A program made the translations under genes and the position numbers. A stretch of 37,534 bases of DNA from Bacillota bacterium (lineage in GTDB: Bacteria; Bacillota; Clostridia; Oscillospirales; Ethanoligenentaceae): contig JAEWAU010000011.1 of the NCBI GenBank assembly GCA_023391535.1, positions 1-37,534 on the forward strand, in the 5' to 3' direction. Shown piece by piece: positions 7,588 to 16,606 of the stretch; the stretch's first letter is position 1, and every line of letters starts with the position of its first letter. The notes under the pieces were generated by a model. That model did no database searches. It was not told where the DNA came from and was given only the letters and a program-made list of their open reading frames with translations.

Positions 7588-9783
7588 TTACGCGCCCGGC
7601 TTTTGCCCGTGCCGCTTCCCGTTTGTCTTTTCGGTTTTCCGGTACTCGTTGGGCGTGACGCCGCCCAGCTGTTTGAAAGCCTTGTAAAAATACGAATCGT
7701 TCAGATAGCCCACTTTCGCGGAAATTTCCATAATCGAAAGGCCGGTGCTCTGAAGAAGTACCTTTGCCGCCTTCATCCGAACCTCCGTGATTTTTTCCCC
7801 GACCGTGCGGGCCGTGCTCTGCTTATACACCCGGCTCAAATGGCCGGAGGAAACGTTCAGCGCCTCGCTGATATATTCGACGGAAAGGTCCGGGTTCGCA
7901 TATTCCGAACCGATGATCCGGTCGGCTCCCTCTACCAGAGCTTTCTGATTTTCCGTTTTTTTGTTTTCCATCTGTTCGTGAAGGCGGTCGAACAACTCGT
8001 AAAACTGCCGGTGGACTTCCTCAATCGTTTCCGATTCGTTAACCGCCACGGTGGAAATGCTCAGCTCCGGGCCGTGCAAAATGTGGTTGTTGGCCGCGAT
8101 GAGGTTTACGGTGTTGTTCACGGTGAAAATGAGGTGGAAAATGGTGAGCGCGTAAACGGAAATGGGGTACGTAAACGTTTCGCTGATGATCTCATAATAC
8201 AGCTTCTTGGAGTTTTCCGTTCTTCCGGCCATCAGGGAATCGACCAGCTGCTTTTCCTTCTGCTGCGGATAGGAAAAATCGCTCGGGTTGGAGAACGCGA
8301 TCTGGTCGCAGTAGAGCAGGCACATCTGCCCATAAAACAGGCGGAGAAGAGACAGATCCTGCGTGCGCTGGTACGTTTCGTACAGATGCTCCATCCGGTC
8401 GATTTTGCTGACAAACACCGAAATGGAGAGGTCATAGATGTTTTTGACTTCGGCCTGAATCCTCCGTATTCTGCCTTCCGTGCTGTGTTCCAGATCCGGT
8501 GCGCCCGTATTTTCCGATTCCAGAATCAGCATCACGACGCTCGGGCTCATATCGACGGTTTCGGTTTTCCAGAAGTCCGAAAGAATCTCCGAAGCGATGT
8601 TGCAGATTCCGAATTTATACAGATTGCGGTCCGCAAGGTCTTTTTCACTTTCAAACGCATGGTATCGGTCGATCGTCAGCAGCAAAAGGCACCGGTTTCG
8701 GTTTTCGGAAAACGACAGTCCGTAGTCCCGCAGCTCCGCTTTCAGCCGATTGCACGAGCCGGCGTCCTTTTCCAAAACAAGGCGCTGCAGCAGCTTCTGC
8801 TTTTGCTCATTGCGGTTTTTCCGCTTTTCGAACTCCAAAGAGTTGATGTAATGCCAGATGGGAACGTAAAGCCGCTTGGAGAGAAAAAAGGAAAGAATGC
8901 CTCCCAGCAGCAAAATGGCCAGGCCGATGGCGATGGTCGTGCGGCGAATGGATTCCACGCTGTGAAAGATGGTGTTCCAACCGATGACCCGCACGTATTG
9001 CCAGCCGTAGCTGTCGGCGGCGGTGTACACCACCAGCGATTTTTTGCCGTTCACCCGGCCGATGAAATAGCCGCCCAAAAGATTGTTGCGCAAAACGCGC
9101 TGGATATAGGGCTTGTCCGAAAGATTCTGCATCATCTTGATGGATTCGCTCTGCGAAACGGCGTTTCCCTTGCCGTCGATGATGAAGGTTTCGCTGCCGG
9201 GCTCGTCGTTTTCCGTGGTGAGAATCGAATTGATCCAATCCTCGGTGATGTTCACGACGACGCTGCTCTGGTCGTTCCCGATGGTGCTGTACTCGAGAAA
9301 CGTATAGTAATTCCGGGTCGTGCCGTCCGCGCCCACACAGGTGCGCGGAATCGGAATGTACGGCATGTAGTCGTTCCGATGGTCGATGATCTTGTTGATC
9401 TGCTGGTCGTTCATGGCGCTCCGCGGGGTTACATAGCTTTGCCCTTCCCCCTGCGGGCTGCTCGACCAGCTGTCGCCTTCGATGTAGTAGGTTTTGGTTT
9501 CTCCGTTGTAGATATAGATCGAATCGATGAACGGCATGGTGAGCTTGTAATTCTGCAGCTGCGAGATCGCGGTGGTGAGGCTGTAAATATCGGGGTTCGA
9601 ATAATATAAAAGCGCCGTCATGCTGATATCGTTGCGGATCTGGTTCGAGATCGTCAGAGCCGTGCTGGACATGATATAGACCTCGTTGCTGCAATGACTC
9701 AGACTGCGCGTGTTGGCCTGATAGATCTGATTGATGGAGATGCTTTCAAAACGTGTGTAAAGAAACGCACAGACGATCACCAT
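7588..9783 (-). CDS. Membrane sensor AraC regulator, 5' end cut off by IS5 element
   Basis: The remaining frame encodes 731 residues of a YesN-like one-protein sensor regulator: an extracytoplasmic sensor region (about 20-290), a membrane helix near 295-310 (RTTIAIGLAILLLGGILSFF), a linker region, and a C-terminal double-HTH AraC domain (VEYISEALNVSSGHLSRVY, then SIMEISAKVGYLNDSYFYKAF). Such proteins sense carbohydrates outside the cell and activate neighbouring transport and hydrolase genes. The natural N-terminus is not here: removing the insertion and one TTAG copy joins this frame to a fragment at 11018-11081 and restores a 757-residue protein with a complete first membrane helix. Without it only the last half of that helix remains, and an in-frame stop lies just inside the insertion. 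A shortened product from the ATG at 9783 would lack proper membrane anchoring. Confidence 0.85.
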   Translation of the reverse strand: MVIVCAFLYTRFESISINQIYQANTRSLSHCSNEVYIMSSTALTISNQIRNDISMTALLYYSNPDIYSLTTAISQLQNYKLTMPFIDSIYIYNGETKTYYIEGDSWSSSPQGEGQSYVTPRSAMNDQQINKIIDHRNDYMPYIPIPRTCVGADGTTRNYYTFLEYSTIGNDQSSVVVNITEDWINSILTTENDEPGSETFIIDGKGNAVSQSESIKMMQNLSDKPYIQRVLRNNLLGGYFIGRVNGKKSLVVYTAADSYGWQYVRVIGWNTIFHSVESIRRTTIAIGLAILLLGGILSFFLSKRLYVPIWHYINSLEFEKRKNRNEQKQKLLQRLVLEKDAGSCNRLKAELRDYGLSFSENRNRCLLLLTIDRYHAFESEKDLADRNLYKFGICNIASEILSDFWKTETVDMSPSVVMLILESENTGAPDLEHSTEGRIRRIQAEVKNIYDLSISVFVSKIDRMEHLYETYQRTQDLSLLRLFYGQMCLLYCDQIAFSNPSDFSYPQQKEKQLVDSLMAGRTENSKKLYYEIISETFTYPISVYALTIFHLIFTVNNTVNLIAANNHILHGPELSISTVAVNESETIEEVHRQFYELFDRLHEQMENKKTENQKALVEGADRIIGSEYANPDLSVEYISEALNVSSGHLSRVYKQSTARTVGEKITEVRMKAAKVLLQSTGLSIMEISAKVGYLNDSYFYKAFKQLGGVTPNEYRKTEKTNGKRHGQKPGA

Positions 9784-9801
9784 AGTGGCTGCGATACTTA
9801 G

Positions 9802-11017
9802 GGAACCTCTGATTTAATCCGTGCTATCCACAAGAGGCGAGATCTGGTAAAATTGAATCATCAAGACACGGGCGGTGCGAAGAAATGAAAAAACAGCAGA
9901 CCTTTACGGATATTGAATACAGTTGCCGGAAGAAGAAAACGCGGCGGGAAGAATTCCTCGAAATCATGGACGAGATTATCCCGTGGGACGAGTGGGTCGG
10001 TGTCATTGCGCCGTATTACCCCAGCGGCAAGCGGGGGCGTCCGCCCATGGGCATCGAGCGGATGCTGCGGATGTATCTGCTGCAGATCTGGTTCAACCTC
10101 TCCGATCCGTCCACCGAGGACGCGATCTACGACAGCTATGCCATGCGCAAGTTCACCGGCATTGATTTCATGACGGAGAATGTCCCGGACGAGACGACGC
10201 TTTGCAAGTTTCGGCACCTGCTGGAGGAAAACGGTCTGAATAAGCTGTTCTTCGACGCCATCAACCGCGTCATGATAGCCACCGGCCATATGATGAAGGG
10301 CGGTACGATTGTGGACGCCACCATTCTCAATGCGCCCAGCTCCACGAAGAATGCGGAGAAAACACGCGACCCGGAGATGCATCAGACGAAAAAAGGCAAT
10401 GAATGGCGCTTCGGCATGAAGTGCCACATCGGCGTTGACGCCGGCAGCGGACTGGTTCACACGATAGAGGTGACTGCCGCCAATGAACATGATGTGACCG
10501 TAGCGGCTAAGCTCATCCGTGAGGATGACGAAGTTGTTTACGGCGATTCCGGTTATCTGGGTATCCAAAAGCGCCCGGAGGTTCGGGATGACGCGCATTT
10601 GTCTGAAATTGACTACCGTATCAACCGCCGTCCGCACAGCTTGCCCAGGGTTTCCGACAATTCTATTGATTGGGAGCGCCTGATCGAACATCGCAAATCC
10701 TCTGTCCGCTGTAAGGTGGAACACGCTTTTCGCATCATCAAATGCCAATTCGGCTACACGAAAACCCGATACCGGGGCTTGATGAAAAACGGGAACCGGC
10801 TGTACGCCATGTTCGCGTGCGCAAATCTCTATATGCTGGCGATAGCAGGGCGAAGTCTCCGTGAGGCCTGACAAGGCGTAAGTGCGCCCAATTCCGCAAA
10901 TGCGGAGATAAATGCAGACGGCTGGGCGTCGAAATCCGGCGCAATCATACAGTCAGTGGTACATTTTGACCCTGTTTTGTTGGGCTCTCTATTTGCGCCT
11001 ATTTGTTCAGAGCTTCC
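9802..11017 (+). mobile_element. Complete IS5-family insertion sequence
   Basis: A 1216-bp element. The left end begins GGAACCTCTGA (9802) and the inward-read right end begins GGAAGCTCTGA (11017), matching at ten of eleven positions. It is flanked by TTAG duplications and carries one transposase gene. Size, target site and transposase all fit IS5. Matched ends, an intact gene and a perfect duplication suggest a fairly recent insertion. It interrupts codon 22 of the minus-strand sensor regulator gene. Confidence 0.9.
9885..10871 (+). CDS. IS5-family DDE transposase
   Basis: A 328-residue transposase with an intact catalytic triad: D144 in TIVDATI, D221 in VYGDSGY and E279 in RCKVEHAFRIIK, the last with the spaced R/E/K signature of the IS4/IS5 superfamily. 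The N-terminal DUF772-like region (RGRPPMGIERMLRMYLLQ) contacts the ends in relatives. Length and single-frame organisation match IS5 elements, and no frameshift is apparent. The ATG at 9885 has only a weak GAAG upstream, as is common for transposases with low expression. The gene is presumably functional. Confidence 0.92.
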   Translation: MKKQQTFTDIEYSCRKKKTRREEFLEIMDEIIPWDEWVGVIAPYYPSGKRGRPPMGIERMLRMYLLQIWFNLSDPSTEDAIYDSYAMRKFTGIDFMTENVPDETTLCKFRHLLEENGLNKLFFDAINRVMIATGHMMKGGTIVDATILNAPSSTKNAEKTRDPEMHQTKKGNEWRFGMKCHIGVDAGSGLVHTIEVTAANEHDVTVAAKLIREDDEVVYGDSGYLGIQKRPEVRDDAHLSEIDYRINRRPHSLPRVSDNSIDWERLIEHRKSSVRCKVEHAFRIIKCQFGYTKTRYRGLMKNGNRLYAMFACANLYMLAIAGRSLREA

Positions 11018-11081
11018 TTAGCATGAGGGATAGAAAAATATCGACGTGTAGTTTATGGCTTGGGCTCTGCCGTTTCCTCAA
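11018..11081 (-). pseudogene. Severed 5' end of the AraC-type sensor regulator
   Basis: From TTG at 11081, with an AAAGGGGGG ribosome site six bases upstream, the minus strand reads 21 codons up to the insertion. It begins Met-Arg-Lys-Arg-Gln-Ser and ends DIFLSLML. Joined across the insertion this continues SIAATMVIVCAFLYT, making one continuous membrane helix. This identifies the original start of the gene at 7588-9783. Confidence 0.85.
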
Positions 11082-11154
11082 TTGTGGCCCCCCTTTCGGC
11101 GGCTTGAAAAAGCGTTCCGACGCAGAGCGCCCGGACGGCTTCTATGCCTATTAT

Positions 11155-11183
11155 ATTATAGGATGTTTCCCACAGGCGGGCAA
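11155..11183 (-). promoter_or_regulatory. Promoter of the disrupted regulator gene
   Basis: On the minus strand, TTGCCC (11178-11183) and TATAAT (11155-11160) are 17 bases apart. A start near 11148 gives a leader of about 67 bases to the TTG at 11081. Transcripts now run into the insertion after 64 coding bases. Confidence 0.6.
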
Positions 11184-11258
11184 GGGAAAAGCGCCGGTTT
11201 TACCGACGATTATTTCCGGCTGTGTGTTCTCTTTTTGCCCCGGATAGGCCGAAACGGC

Positions 11259-11292
11259 AGAAAGAGGACTGTCTCCAATCCTCCTTCTGCAG
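11259..11292. terminator. Hairpin after the solute-binding protein gene
   Basis: GCAGAAAGAGGA and TCCTCCTTCTGC form a twelve-pair stem with one mismatch and a ten-base loop, 35 bases after the binding-protein stop. There is no clear T run, so termination or mRNA 3' protection is possible but unproven. Confidence 0.35.
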
Positions 11293-11327
11293 CTTCCGGT
11301 TCCGATGCCTGATCGCGATCGGACGGT

Positions 11328-12899
11328 TCAGTTATACCCGTTTTCCTTGCAGTATTGCTGCCACTGTTTCGTGTAATCCGCCTGAATCTTATCAAGCCCC
11401 GCCGCTTTGGCCTTTGAAAGGAACGTCTTCACCGCGGTATCCACATCCGGCACCAGCCCGGCTTCCAGCGGAGCCAGATACTGCGTCATCACCGTGCCGA
11501 GCGCCGCGCGCTCGGGCTGATAAGCCGAATAGTCTTCGGCAAACCCGTCCTGGATGTTGACGCCCTTGTATGCCGATTTGGAGGCGATGGAATCGAGCGA
11601 CTTGTTGACGGCCGTGGTTGCGTCGTGGGAGGAATCGAACAACATGGTGTCCGGGTTTCTCCACGCCCAGCCGTTGAGCGCTTCGTATCCGAATCCATTT
11701 CCGTCGCTTCCAACCGCCTTGTAATGCCCGTCCGAAGTCACCGTATAGTTCGTTCCGAGAATACCGTACTCGCTTAGCTGGTTGTAGGTTTTATCGAGCA
11801 CCAGCTTCTGGTAGAACATCAGGGCGCGGTCGGGGTTCTTGGAAGAGATCGGGACGGCCATGCCGTTCTGCAGCGGGTGGGCATACAGCGCGACTCCGCT
11901 CGATTCGGCATAGGAACTGTACCCCACTTCCCAATCCGGATGGGCGCTCTGCACGGCGATGAGCGCGGAAGCATAGGAAGCCGGGTTCATGCCGCTCATG
12001 GTGCAGACGATCTTGCCGTTTTTAAACGCCGAATCGTCGTTCTGGTTCGAGAGAGCGCTACGCGACCAGATGCCCTCGTCCGCCCAGCGCTTCATCGTTT
12101 TCATATCCTCAATAAAGTCCTGCAATTCCCAGTAATTGATTATTTTGGATGGATGGCTGTAATCCTCCACGAGGCCGTACTGCGGCAGGCCCGTCCAATG
12201 GTATTTCGCCAGGAACACATCGAACGCGCCGAACGATTCATTCGTAACCCCGGAGTTGACCGGCTCGTTGGTGAGCTGCTGCGACGGATCGTGCTGTTTG
12301 ACGCCAAGCAGATATTTTTCGATATTGTCCACGCTGTCGGGCGTGGGCAGGCCGTACTTTTTCTGCAGATCCTTGCGGTACAGGAACCCGTCGGTGATAA
12401 ATTCCTTGTAAGTCGAGGGGATGGTGTAAATGTTCCCTTTGATCTTTACCTGGTTCCAGAGGGTATCCGAAATATGCGCTTTCAGGTCGGGCGCATCCTT
12501 GGCGAGGTACGGTTCCAGAGGACGGAACGCCCCGTTGTTGGCGTATTTCTGGAAGTCCAGCCAGGTTGCGGTGTAAATCAGGTCGATAGGCTGGCCGGAA
12601 GTCAGCCAGAGCGCGTATTTCTGGGAGTAATCGGTCCAGGTTGTGAAATTGAATTTTACTTCGCAATTCAGGTCTTTTTTAGCGAGCTCGTTGAGCTTTT
12701 CCGTAACGGGGTTCATACCCGCGGGGGCGTCCCCAACCATGTAGACCTGCAGCTGGGTATATTTGAGATTCTGCGCTCCGGAACTCTGCGAGGTTTTGGA
12801 ACTCTGCGAAGAGGCGGGTCGGCTGCAGCCCGCCGCCATGGTGGAAAACAGCAGGCATGCCGTTGTCATGCTGAGAAGCCTGAGCAAACGCCTTTTCAT
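11328..12899 (-). CDS. ABC sugar-binding lipoprotein (CUT1, LipO-like)
   Basis: A 523-residue extracytoplasmic solute-binding protein. Residues 1-25 are a lipoprotein signal with lipobox MAAGC (Cys25), followed by a serine-rich linker. The mature region (YMVGDAPAGMNPVTEKLNEL..., later LWLTSGQPIDLIYTATW) is of the large oligosaccharide-binding type paired with LplB/YtcP-like permeases. AAGGAGG lies seven bases before the ATG at 12899. It is the third gene after two permeases in a minus-strand operon. The expected role is capture of an oligosaccharide or glycoside for the importer; the ligand is unknown. No ATPase gene follows, so a shared MsmX-type ATPase elsewhere is likely. Confidence 0.9.
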   Translation of the reverse strand: MKRRLLRLLSMTTACLLFSTMAAGCSRPASSQSSKTSQSSGAQNLKYTQLQVYMVGDAPAGMNPVTEKLNELAKKDLNCEVKFNFTTWTDYSQKYALWLTSGQPIDLIYTATWLDFQKYANNGAFRPLEPYLAKDAPDLKAHISDTLWNQVKIKGNIYTIPSTYKEFITDGFLYRKDLQKKYGLPTPDSVDNIEKYLLGVKQHDPSQQLTNEPVNSGVTNESFGAFDVFLAKYHWTGLPQYGLVEDYSHPSKIINYWELQDFIEDMKTMKRWADEGIWSRSALSNQNDDSAFKNGKIVCTMSGMNPASYASALIAVQSAHPDWEVGYSSYAESSGVALYAHPLQNGMAVPISSKNPDRALMFYQKLVLDKTYNQLSEYGILGTNYTVTSDGHYKAVGSDGNGFGYEALNGWAWRNPDTMLFDSSHDATTAVNKSLDSIASKSAYKGVNIQDGFAEDYSAYQPERAALGTVMTQYLAPLEAGLVPDVDTAVKTFLSKAKAAGLDKIQADYTKQWQQYCKENGYN

Positions 12900-13008
12900 G
12901 AAATTTCCTCCTTATTCATTTCTCTCAAATTGTTTCTCCCGGAATCCACTTTCCGGTCTATGTCAAAGCATGCGTACATGCCATCGACATCTAACGGTAT
13001 TGCCGGCG

Positions 13009-13902
13009 TCATCCTTTTACGGCGCCCACCGTAATGCCCGCCACAAAATATTTTTGCACAAACGGATACAAAAGCAATATGGGGCCTGTTACCACCACGG
13101 ACATCGCCAGCTTAACCGTTTCGGAAGGAACCTTGATTTTGGCGATGGACGCTCCGCCGGTAGCCACCAGGCGGCTGAGCGCCTGCGAGCTGTTCAGCAT
13201 ATCGTACAGATAAAACTGAAGCTCGTATTTTTCCGGTGAGGTGATGAACAGGCTTGTCAGATACCAGTCGTTCCAGTAGCCGAGCGCGAGAAACAGGCCC
13301 ACCGTGGCAAGGCCCGGCACGATGATCGGCAAAACGATGCTCGTGAATATCCGAAACTCCCCCGCACCGTCGATTTTGGCGGATTCCACGATTTCATTGG
13401 GCAGGGAAGACTGGATAAACGTCCGCATCAGAATGATCAGAAACGGAGTCATAAGCCCGGGCAGGCAGAGGGCCAGATAGGAATCCTTAAGCTGAAGGTA
13501 TTTGGTCATCAGAATATACCACGGCACCAGCCCGCCCCCGAACAGCGTGGTAAAGTAAACGAAAAACGCATATTGGTTCCGGTACTTGAAAGTCGGGCGA
13601 GAAAGCACGTAGCCCGTCATGGCAATCAGAACGAGGCCGATCACGGTGCCGACGATCGTGTTGACGGTGGTTACGGCATAGGCGCGCAAAATGCCCTGCG
13701 GATACAGGAAAATGGTCTGGTAGGCCTTTGTGGAAAACACCTTCGGAATCAGCCGGTACCCGTAGGCGGCAAGCGTCGATTCGTCCGTGAACGAACCGGA
13801 GATGATGAGAACAAACGGCAATACGCACAGAATCGTCAGAATCGATATGAAAATGTACGCGATCAGGTTGAACCTGATATTGGTCCGGTTCAGTTTACCC
13901 AT
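13009..13902 (-). CDS. ABC sugar permease, MalG/YtcP-like
   Basis: A 297-residue permease with six membrane segments. The EAA loop reads EIVESAKIDGAGEFRIFTSIV, followed by LPIIVPGLATVGLF; it is the contact for the ATPase in MalG-type proteins. The C-terminus (FVQKYFVAGITVGAVKG) is the typical YtcP ending. GAAAGGAG precedes the ATG at 13902. It sits between the partner permease (40-base gap) and the binding lipoprotein (about 110-base gap). Together they form the membrane part of a CUT1 importer for oligosaccharides. Confidence 0.92.
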   Translation of the reverse strand: MGKLNRTNIRFNLIAYIFISILTILCVLPFVLIISGSFTDESTLAAYGYRLIPKVFSTKAYQTIFLYPQGILRAYAVTTVNTIVGTVIGLVLIAMTGYVLSRPTFKYRNQYAFFVYFTTLFGGGLVPWYILMTKYLQLKDSYLALCLPGLMTPFLIILMRTFIQSSLPNEIVESAKIDGAGEFRIFTSIVLPIIVPGLATVGLFLALGYWNDWYLTSLFITSPEKYELQFYLYDMLNSSQALSRLVATGGASIAKIKVPSETVKLAMSVVVTGPILLLYPFVQKYFVAGITVGAVKG

Positions 13903-13942
13903 AAAAAGATGGACTCCTTTCGTTTCGGCCGCGCCAAACGCT

Positions 13943-14872
13943 TCAGAATAACGCGTAATCCGGATTGCGGCGTTTGATGAGGTAATTCGTCACCATAATG
14001 ATGATGAACCCGAAAACGGACTGATACAGGCCTGCCGCCGTTCCCATGTTGATATCGAAATTATCCACGAGCGTGCGGTATACGTACGTATCGATGATAT
14101 CGGTGGTGCTGAACAGATTGCCGTTGTTGCCCACCATCTGGTAGAACAGCTCGAATTGCCCGTGCATGATGCTGCCGATGGCAAACAGCAGCAGAATGAT
14201 GAATGTGGGTTTTAGCAGCGGCAGCGTGATGTAGCGAATCTGCTGGAAAGTCGTGGCTCCGTCGATCTCGGATGCCTCGTAATAATCTTCGCTGATGCCC
14301 AGGATGGTTGCAAGGTAGATCACCGTGCCGTAGCCGACCCATTTCCACAAATAAAACGCCGTAATCAGGAACGGCCAGAGGCCGGGCGTGTTGTAGAAAT
14401 CAACCACCGGCATCTGCAGAGTTTTCAGCAGCGTATTGATAAACCCGAATTCGTAGTTGAACAGGTTGTAAACCAGAACGTTCAGGATGACGAACGAAAC
14501 GAAATACGGAAGAAAAATCAGCGTCTGCGTGATTTTCCGAAACGCGTTGCCTACCAGCCTGCTGAGGAAAACGGCGACGACGATCTCCAAGATGTTTCCG
14601 AGAAAAATAAAAACCAAATTATATAGGATAGTGTTTTTTGTGATCGTAAACAGCGTGTTGGACCGGAACAGAAAGGCGAAATTATCCATACCGACGAATT
14701 TGCTTCCGAACAAACCGCCCGTAAAGCTGTATTTTGTAAAGGCGTAATAGATCCCCACGATCGGGATGTAGTCGTTCACCACAAAAAATACGGTGGCTGG
14801 AATGAGCATGATGAAGAGGATTTTGTTTTTTTTCAGTTCATACCAGAATCCTCTTTTTCCATTTTCTTTCAT
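13943..14872 (-). CDS. ABC sugar permease, LplB/YteP-like
   Basis: A 309-residue permease with six membrane segments. The start region (KKNKILFIMLIPATVFFVV) and the EAA loop (EASEIDGATTFQQIRYITLP) match LplB/YteP of CUT1 systems. The C-terminus (LIKRRNPDYALF) is the usual ending of this subfamily. The frame is open to 14962, but the ATG at 14872, with AAGGGG eight bases upstream, begins at the family N-terminus. It is the first gene of the importer operon, 270 bases inside the group II intron's 3' end. Confidence 0.92.
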   Translation of the reverse strand: MKENGKRGFWYELKKNKILFIMLIPATVFFVVNDYIPIVGIYYAFTKYSFTGGLFGSKFVGMDNFAFLFRSNTLFTITKNTILYNLVFIFLGNILEIVVAVFLSRLVGNAFRKITQTLIFLPYFVSFVILNVLVYNLFNYEFGFINTLLKTLQMPVVDFYNTPGLWPFLITAFYLWKWVGYGTVIYLATILGISEDYYEASEIDGATTFQQIRYITLPLLKPTFIILLLFAIGSIMHGQFELFYQMVGNNGNLFSTTDIIDTYVYRTLVDNFDINMGTAAGLYQSVFGFIIIMVTNYLIKRRNPDYALF

Positions 14873-14960
14873 GGGAAAAACCCCTTGCCTCATAAAATAT
14901 ACGCACCTGCAAAAAAACCGAACCGCATTGCTCGATCGGCTTCGCCTATGCTGCAGGTTC

Positions 14961-14966
14961 ATTATA
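14961..14966 (-). promoter_or_regulatory. -10 element of the sugar importer operon
   Basis: A perfect TATAAT on the minus strand lies about 90 bases before the permease start. No good -35 is found at 16-18 bases, which fits a promoter needing an activator such as the adjacent AraC-type regulator. The operator itself cannot be identified by eye. Confidence 0.4.
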
Positions 14967-15144
14967 CGGTTCCGGGCAGGCCCCTGTATACTCGACTATC
15001 CTGATATTTGTCCGATATCGTTACGTACGAGCCCTCAAAAATTCCCGCAGTTGTCGTGATTTATGGTTAAATTCACGTTTTTGGCCCATAAAATCCACGA
15101 TATGGAATCGCCTCGCGTTCGCTTTGGAAAGGAGAATTACAATC

Positions 15145-15217
15145 GAGTAGGAGGCTGACCATTAATTGATCAGCCGACCTCTCACACCACCGTGCGTACC
15201 GTTCGGTACACGGCGGT
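15145..15217 (-). ncRNA. Group II intron domains V and VI
   Basis: Domain V is the 32-base hairpin at 15186-15217, with arms ACCGCCGTG and CACGGTGGT and a GTACC-GAAC-GGTAC tip. It starts directly after the maturase stop codon. Domain VI is the hairpin GGCTGATCA / TGGTCAGCC, followed by CTACTCGAT, which contains the probable branch adenosine region. Confidence 0.7.
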
Positions 15218-16606
15218 TCAACCGCATGAGTGCAGAGACTCGTACCGGTCAAGGATGCTGTAGTATCCGGCCTGTGCGAGTCTTTTGTTTGAAATCGTGC
15301 GTGTAAGAATACCACTTCCGGCAACAGCCCAATAACCCTTGCGTGTGTTCCCGTTCCGGTAGGCCTGCCACTCCGGCATGCCCAGCTTCATCAGGTTTTG
15401 TACGCGTGTTTTGGGCTTCTTCCACTGTTTCCAAATGTACATTCGGAATCGGCGGCGCAGCCAGCCGTCCCAATCCTTCATCGTGCTTTTCATGCTTGCA
15501 ATTCCGAAGTAGCCAAGCCATCCGCGGATGTAGACCTTTACGTTCTCCATCACCTTGCGGACGTTTCTGCCCTGACTGCGGGAAGTCAGTTCCTTCAGCT
15601 TCTGCTTCGCTTTCTTCAAGGACTTCGCGTGGGCGCGAATGTAATACCCATTCTTGCCCCTTCCCAGTGCAAAGCCCAGAAACTTAAAATTTCGGATTGC
15701 CGCCACGCTCACAGTCTTGCTTTTCTCCGCATTCACCCTGAGCTTTAACTTCTCAAGGTATTTCCTGCTGGATTCAAGCAGCCGTTCCGCCGCACGCTCG
15801 CTTTTGGCCAGTACCACGATGTCGTCCGCATAGCGTATTACCGGAACGCCTCTGCCACCCATTTCCTGATCGAATTTGTTCAGGTAAATGTTGGCGAGCA
15901 GCGGGCTGAGCGGCCCTCCTTGCGGAGAGCCCTCCTCCGTCTTCACCAGCAGCCCGTTTTCCATAACGCCGCTTTTCAGATACTTCTTAATGAGGTCTGT
16001 AACGCGCTTGTCATGGATTTGCTCTCGTACCATGTTCATGAGCAATTCGTGGTTCAGCGTGTCAAAATATTGGGACAGGTCGATCAGCACCGCGTGCTTG
16101 TAGCCCTGCTTTGCATATTCCTTCACTTTCTGAATGGCCATCTGTGCGCTCTTTCCCGGACGATAGCCGAAGCTGTTATCCGAGAATCGCGGTTCAAAGA
16201 TCGGTGTTAGTTGCTGCGCGATTGCCTGCTGGATGATGCGGTCTACGACTGTAGGGATTCCAAGCTTGCGTACTCCGCCATCCGGCTTCGGGATTTCCTT
16301 CCGGCGCACCGGCTGCGGTTTGTATTTACCGCTGCGAATGCTTTCCAGAAGTTCTTCCTTGTGTTCTCTTAGCCAACAGAGTGCGTCCTCGACGGTCATC
16401 CCATCTATTCCGGGCGCGCCTTTGTTGGCTCTTACACGCTTGTAGGCTCTGTTCAGGTTCTCTCTATCCAGTATCCTCTCAAGCAAGTCTGCACCGTCCG
16501 CTCCTTCGGCTGCCCGGCTGCCAATGCTCCGCGCTCCTGCATACTCTTCGCGTTCCGCGCTATCCCTTTGCGGGCAGCCCTTGTTCTCAAGACATTCTGC
16601 TTTCAC
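15218..16606 (-). CDS. ltrA: Group II intron reverse transcriptase/maturase
   Basis: A 462-residue intron-encoded protein. RT blocks are intact: NKGAPGIDGMTV, IPKPDGGVRKLGIPTV, VDRIIQQAIAQQL, the catalytic VIRYADDIVVLA, and EGSPQGGPLSPLLANIYL. The maturase X domain follows (GWLGYFGIASMKS...WIWKQWKKPK-like), and there is no HNH endonuclease domain, as usual for class C. The start is GTG at 16606 with GGGAGGT seven bases upstream. It promotes splicing of, and retrohoming by, the surrounding intron RNA. No frameshift or stop interrupts the frame. Confidence 0.95.
   Translation of the reverse strand: MKAECLENKGCPQRDSAEREEYAGARSIGSRAAEGADGADLLERILDRENLNRAYKRVRANKGAPGIDGMTVEDALCWLREHKEELLESIRSGKYKPQPVRRKEIPKPDGGVRKLGIPTVVDRIIQQAIAQQLTPIFEPRFSDNSFGYRPGKSAQMAIQKVKEYAKQGYKHAVLIDLSQYFDTLNHELLMNMVREQIHDKRVTDLIKKYLKSGVMENGLLVKTEEGSPQGGPLSPLLANIYLNKFDQEMGGRGVPVIRYADDIVVLAKSERAAERLLESSRKYLEKLKLRVNAEKSKTVSVAAIRNFKFLGFALGRGKNGYYIRAHAKSLKKAKQKLKELTSRSQGRNVRKVMENVKVYIRGWLGYFGIASMKSTMKDWDGWLRRRFRMYIWKQWKKPKTRVQNLMKLGMPEWQAYRNGNTRKGYWAVAGSGILTRTISNKRLAQAGYYSILDRYESLHSCG

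Larger units (their letters stand above)
9798..11021. repeat. 4-bp target site duplication TTAG flanking the IS
   Basis: TTAG occurs at 9798-9801 and again at 11018-11021, immediately outside the two terminal repeats. Four-base YTAR duplications are characteristic of IS5-group insertion. Deleting the element and one copy restores the regulator reading frame. Confidence 0.85.

Noticed and set aside
7537..9609. A long plus-strand open frame of about 690 codons opposite the AraC-type regulator
   Set aside because: It is the shadow of the regulator frame: no ribosome site, no recognisable domain, and codon-position bias belongs to the minus-strand gene.
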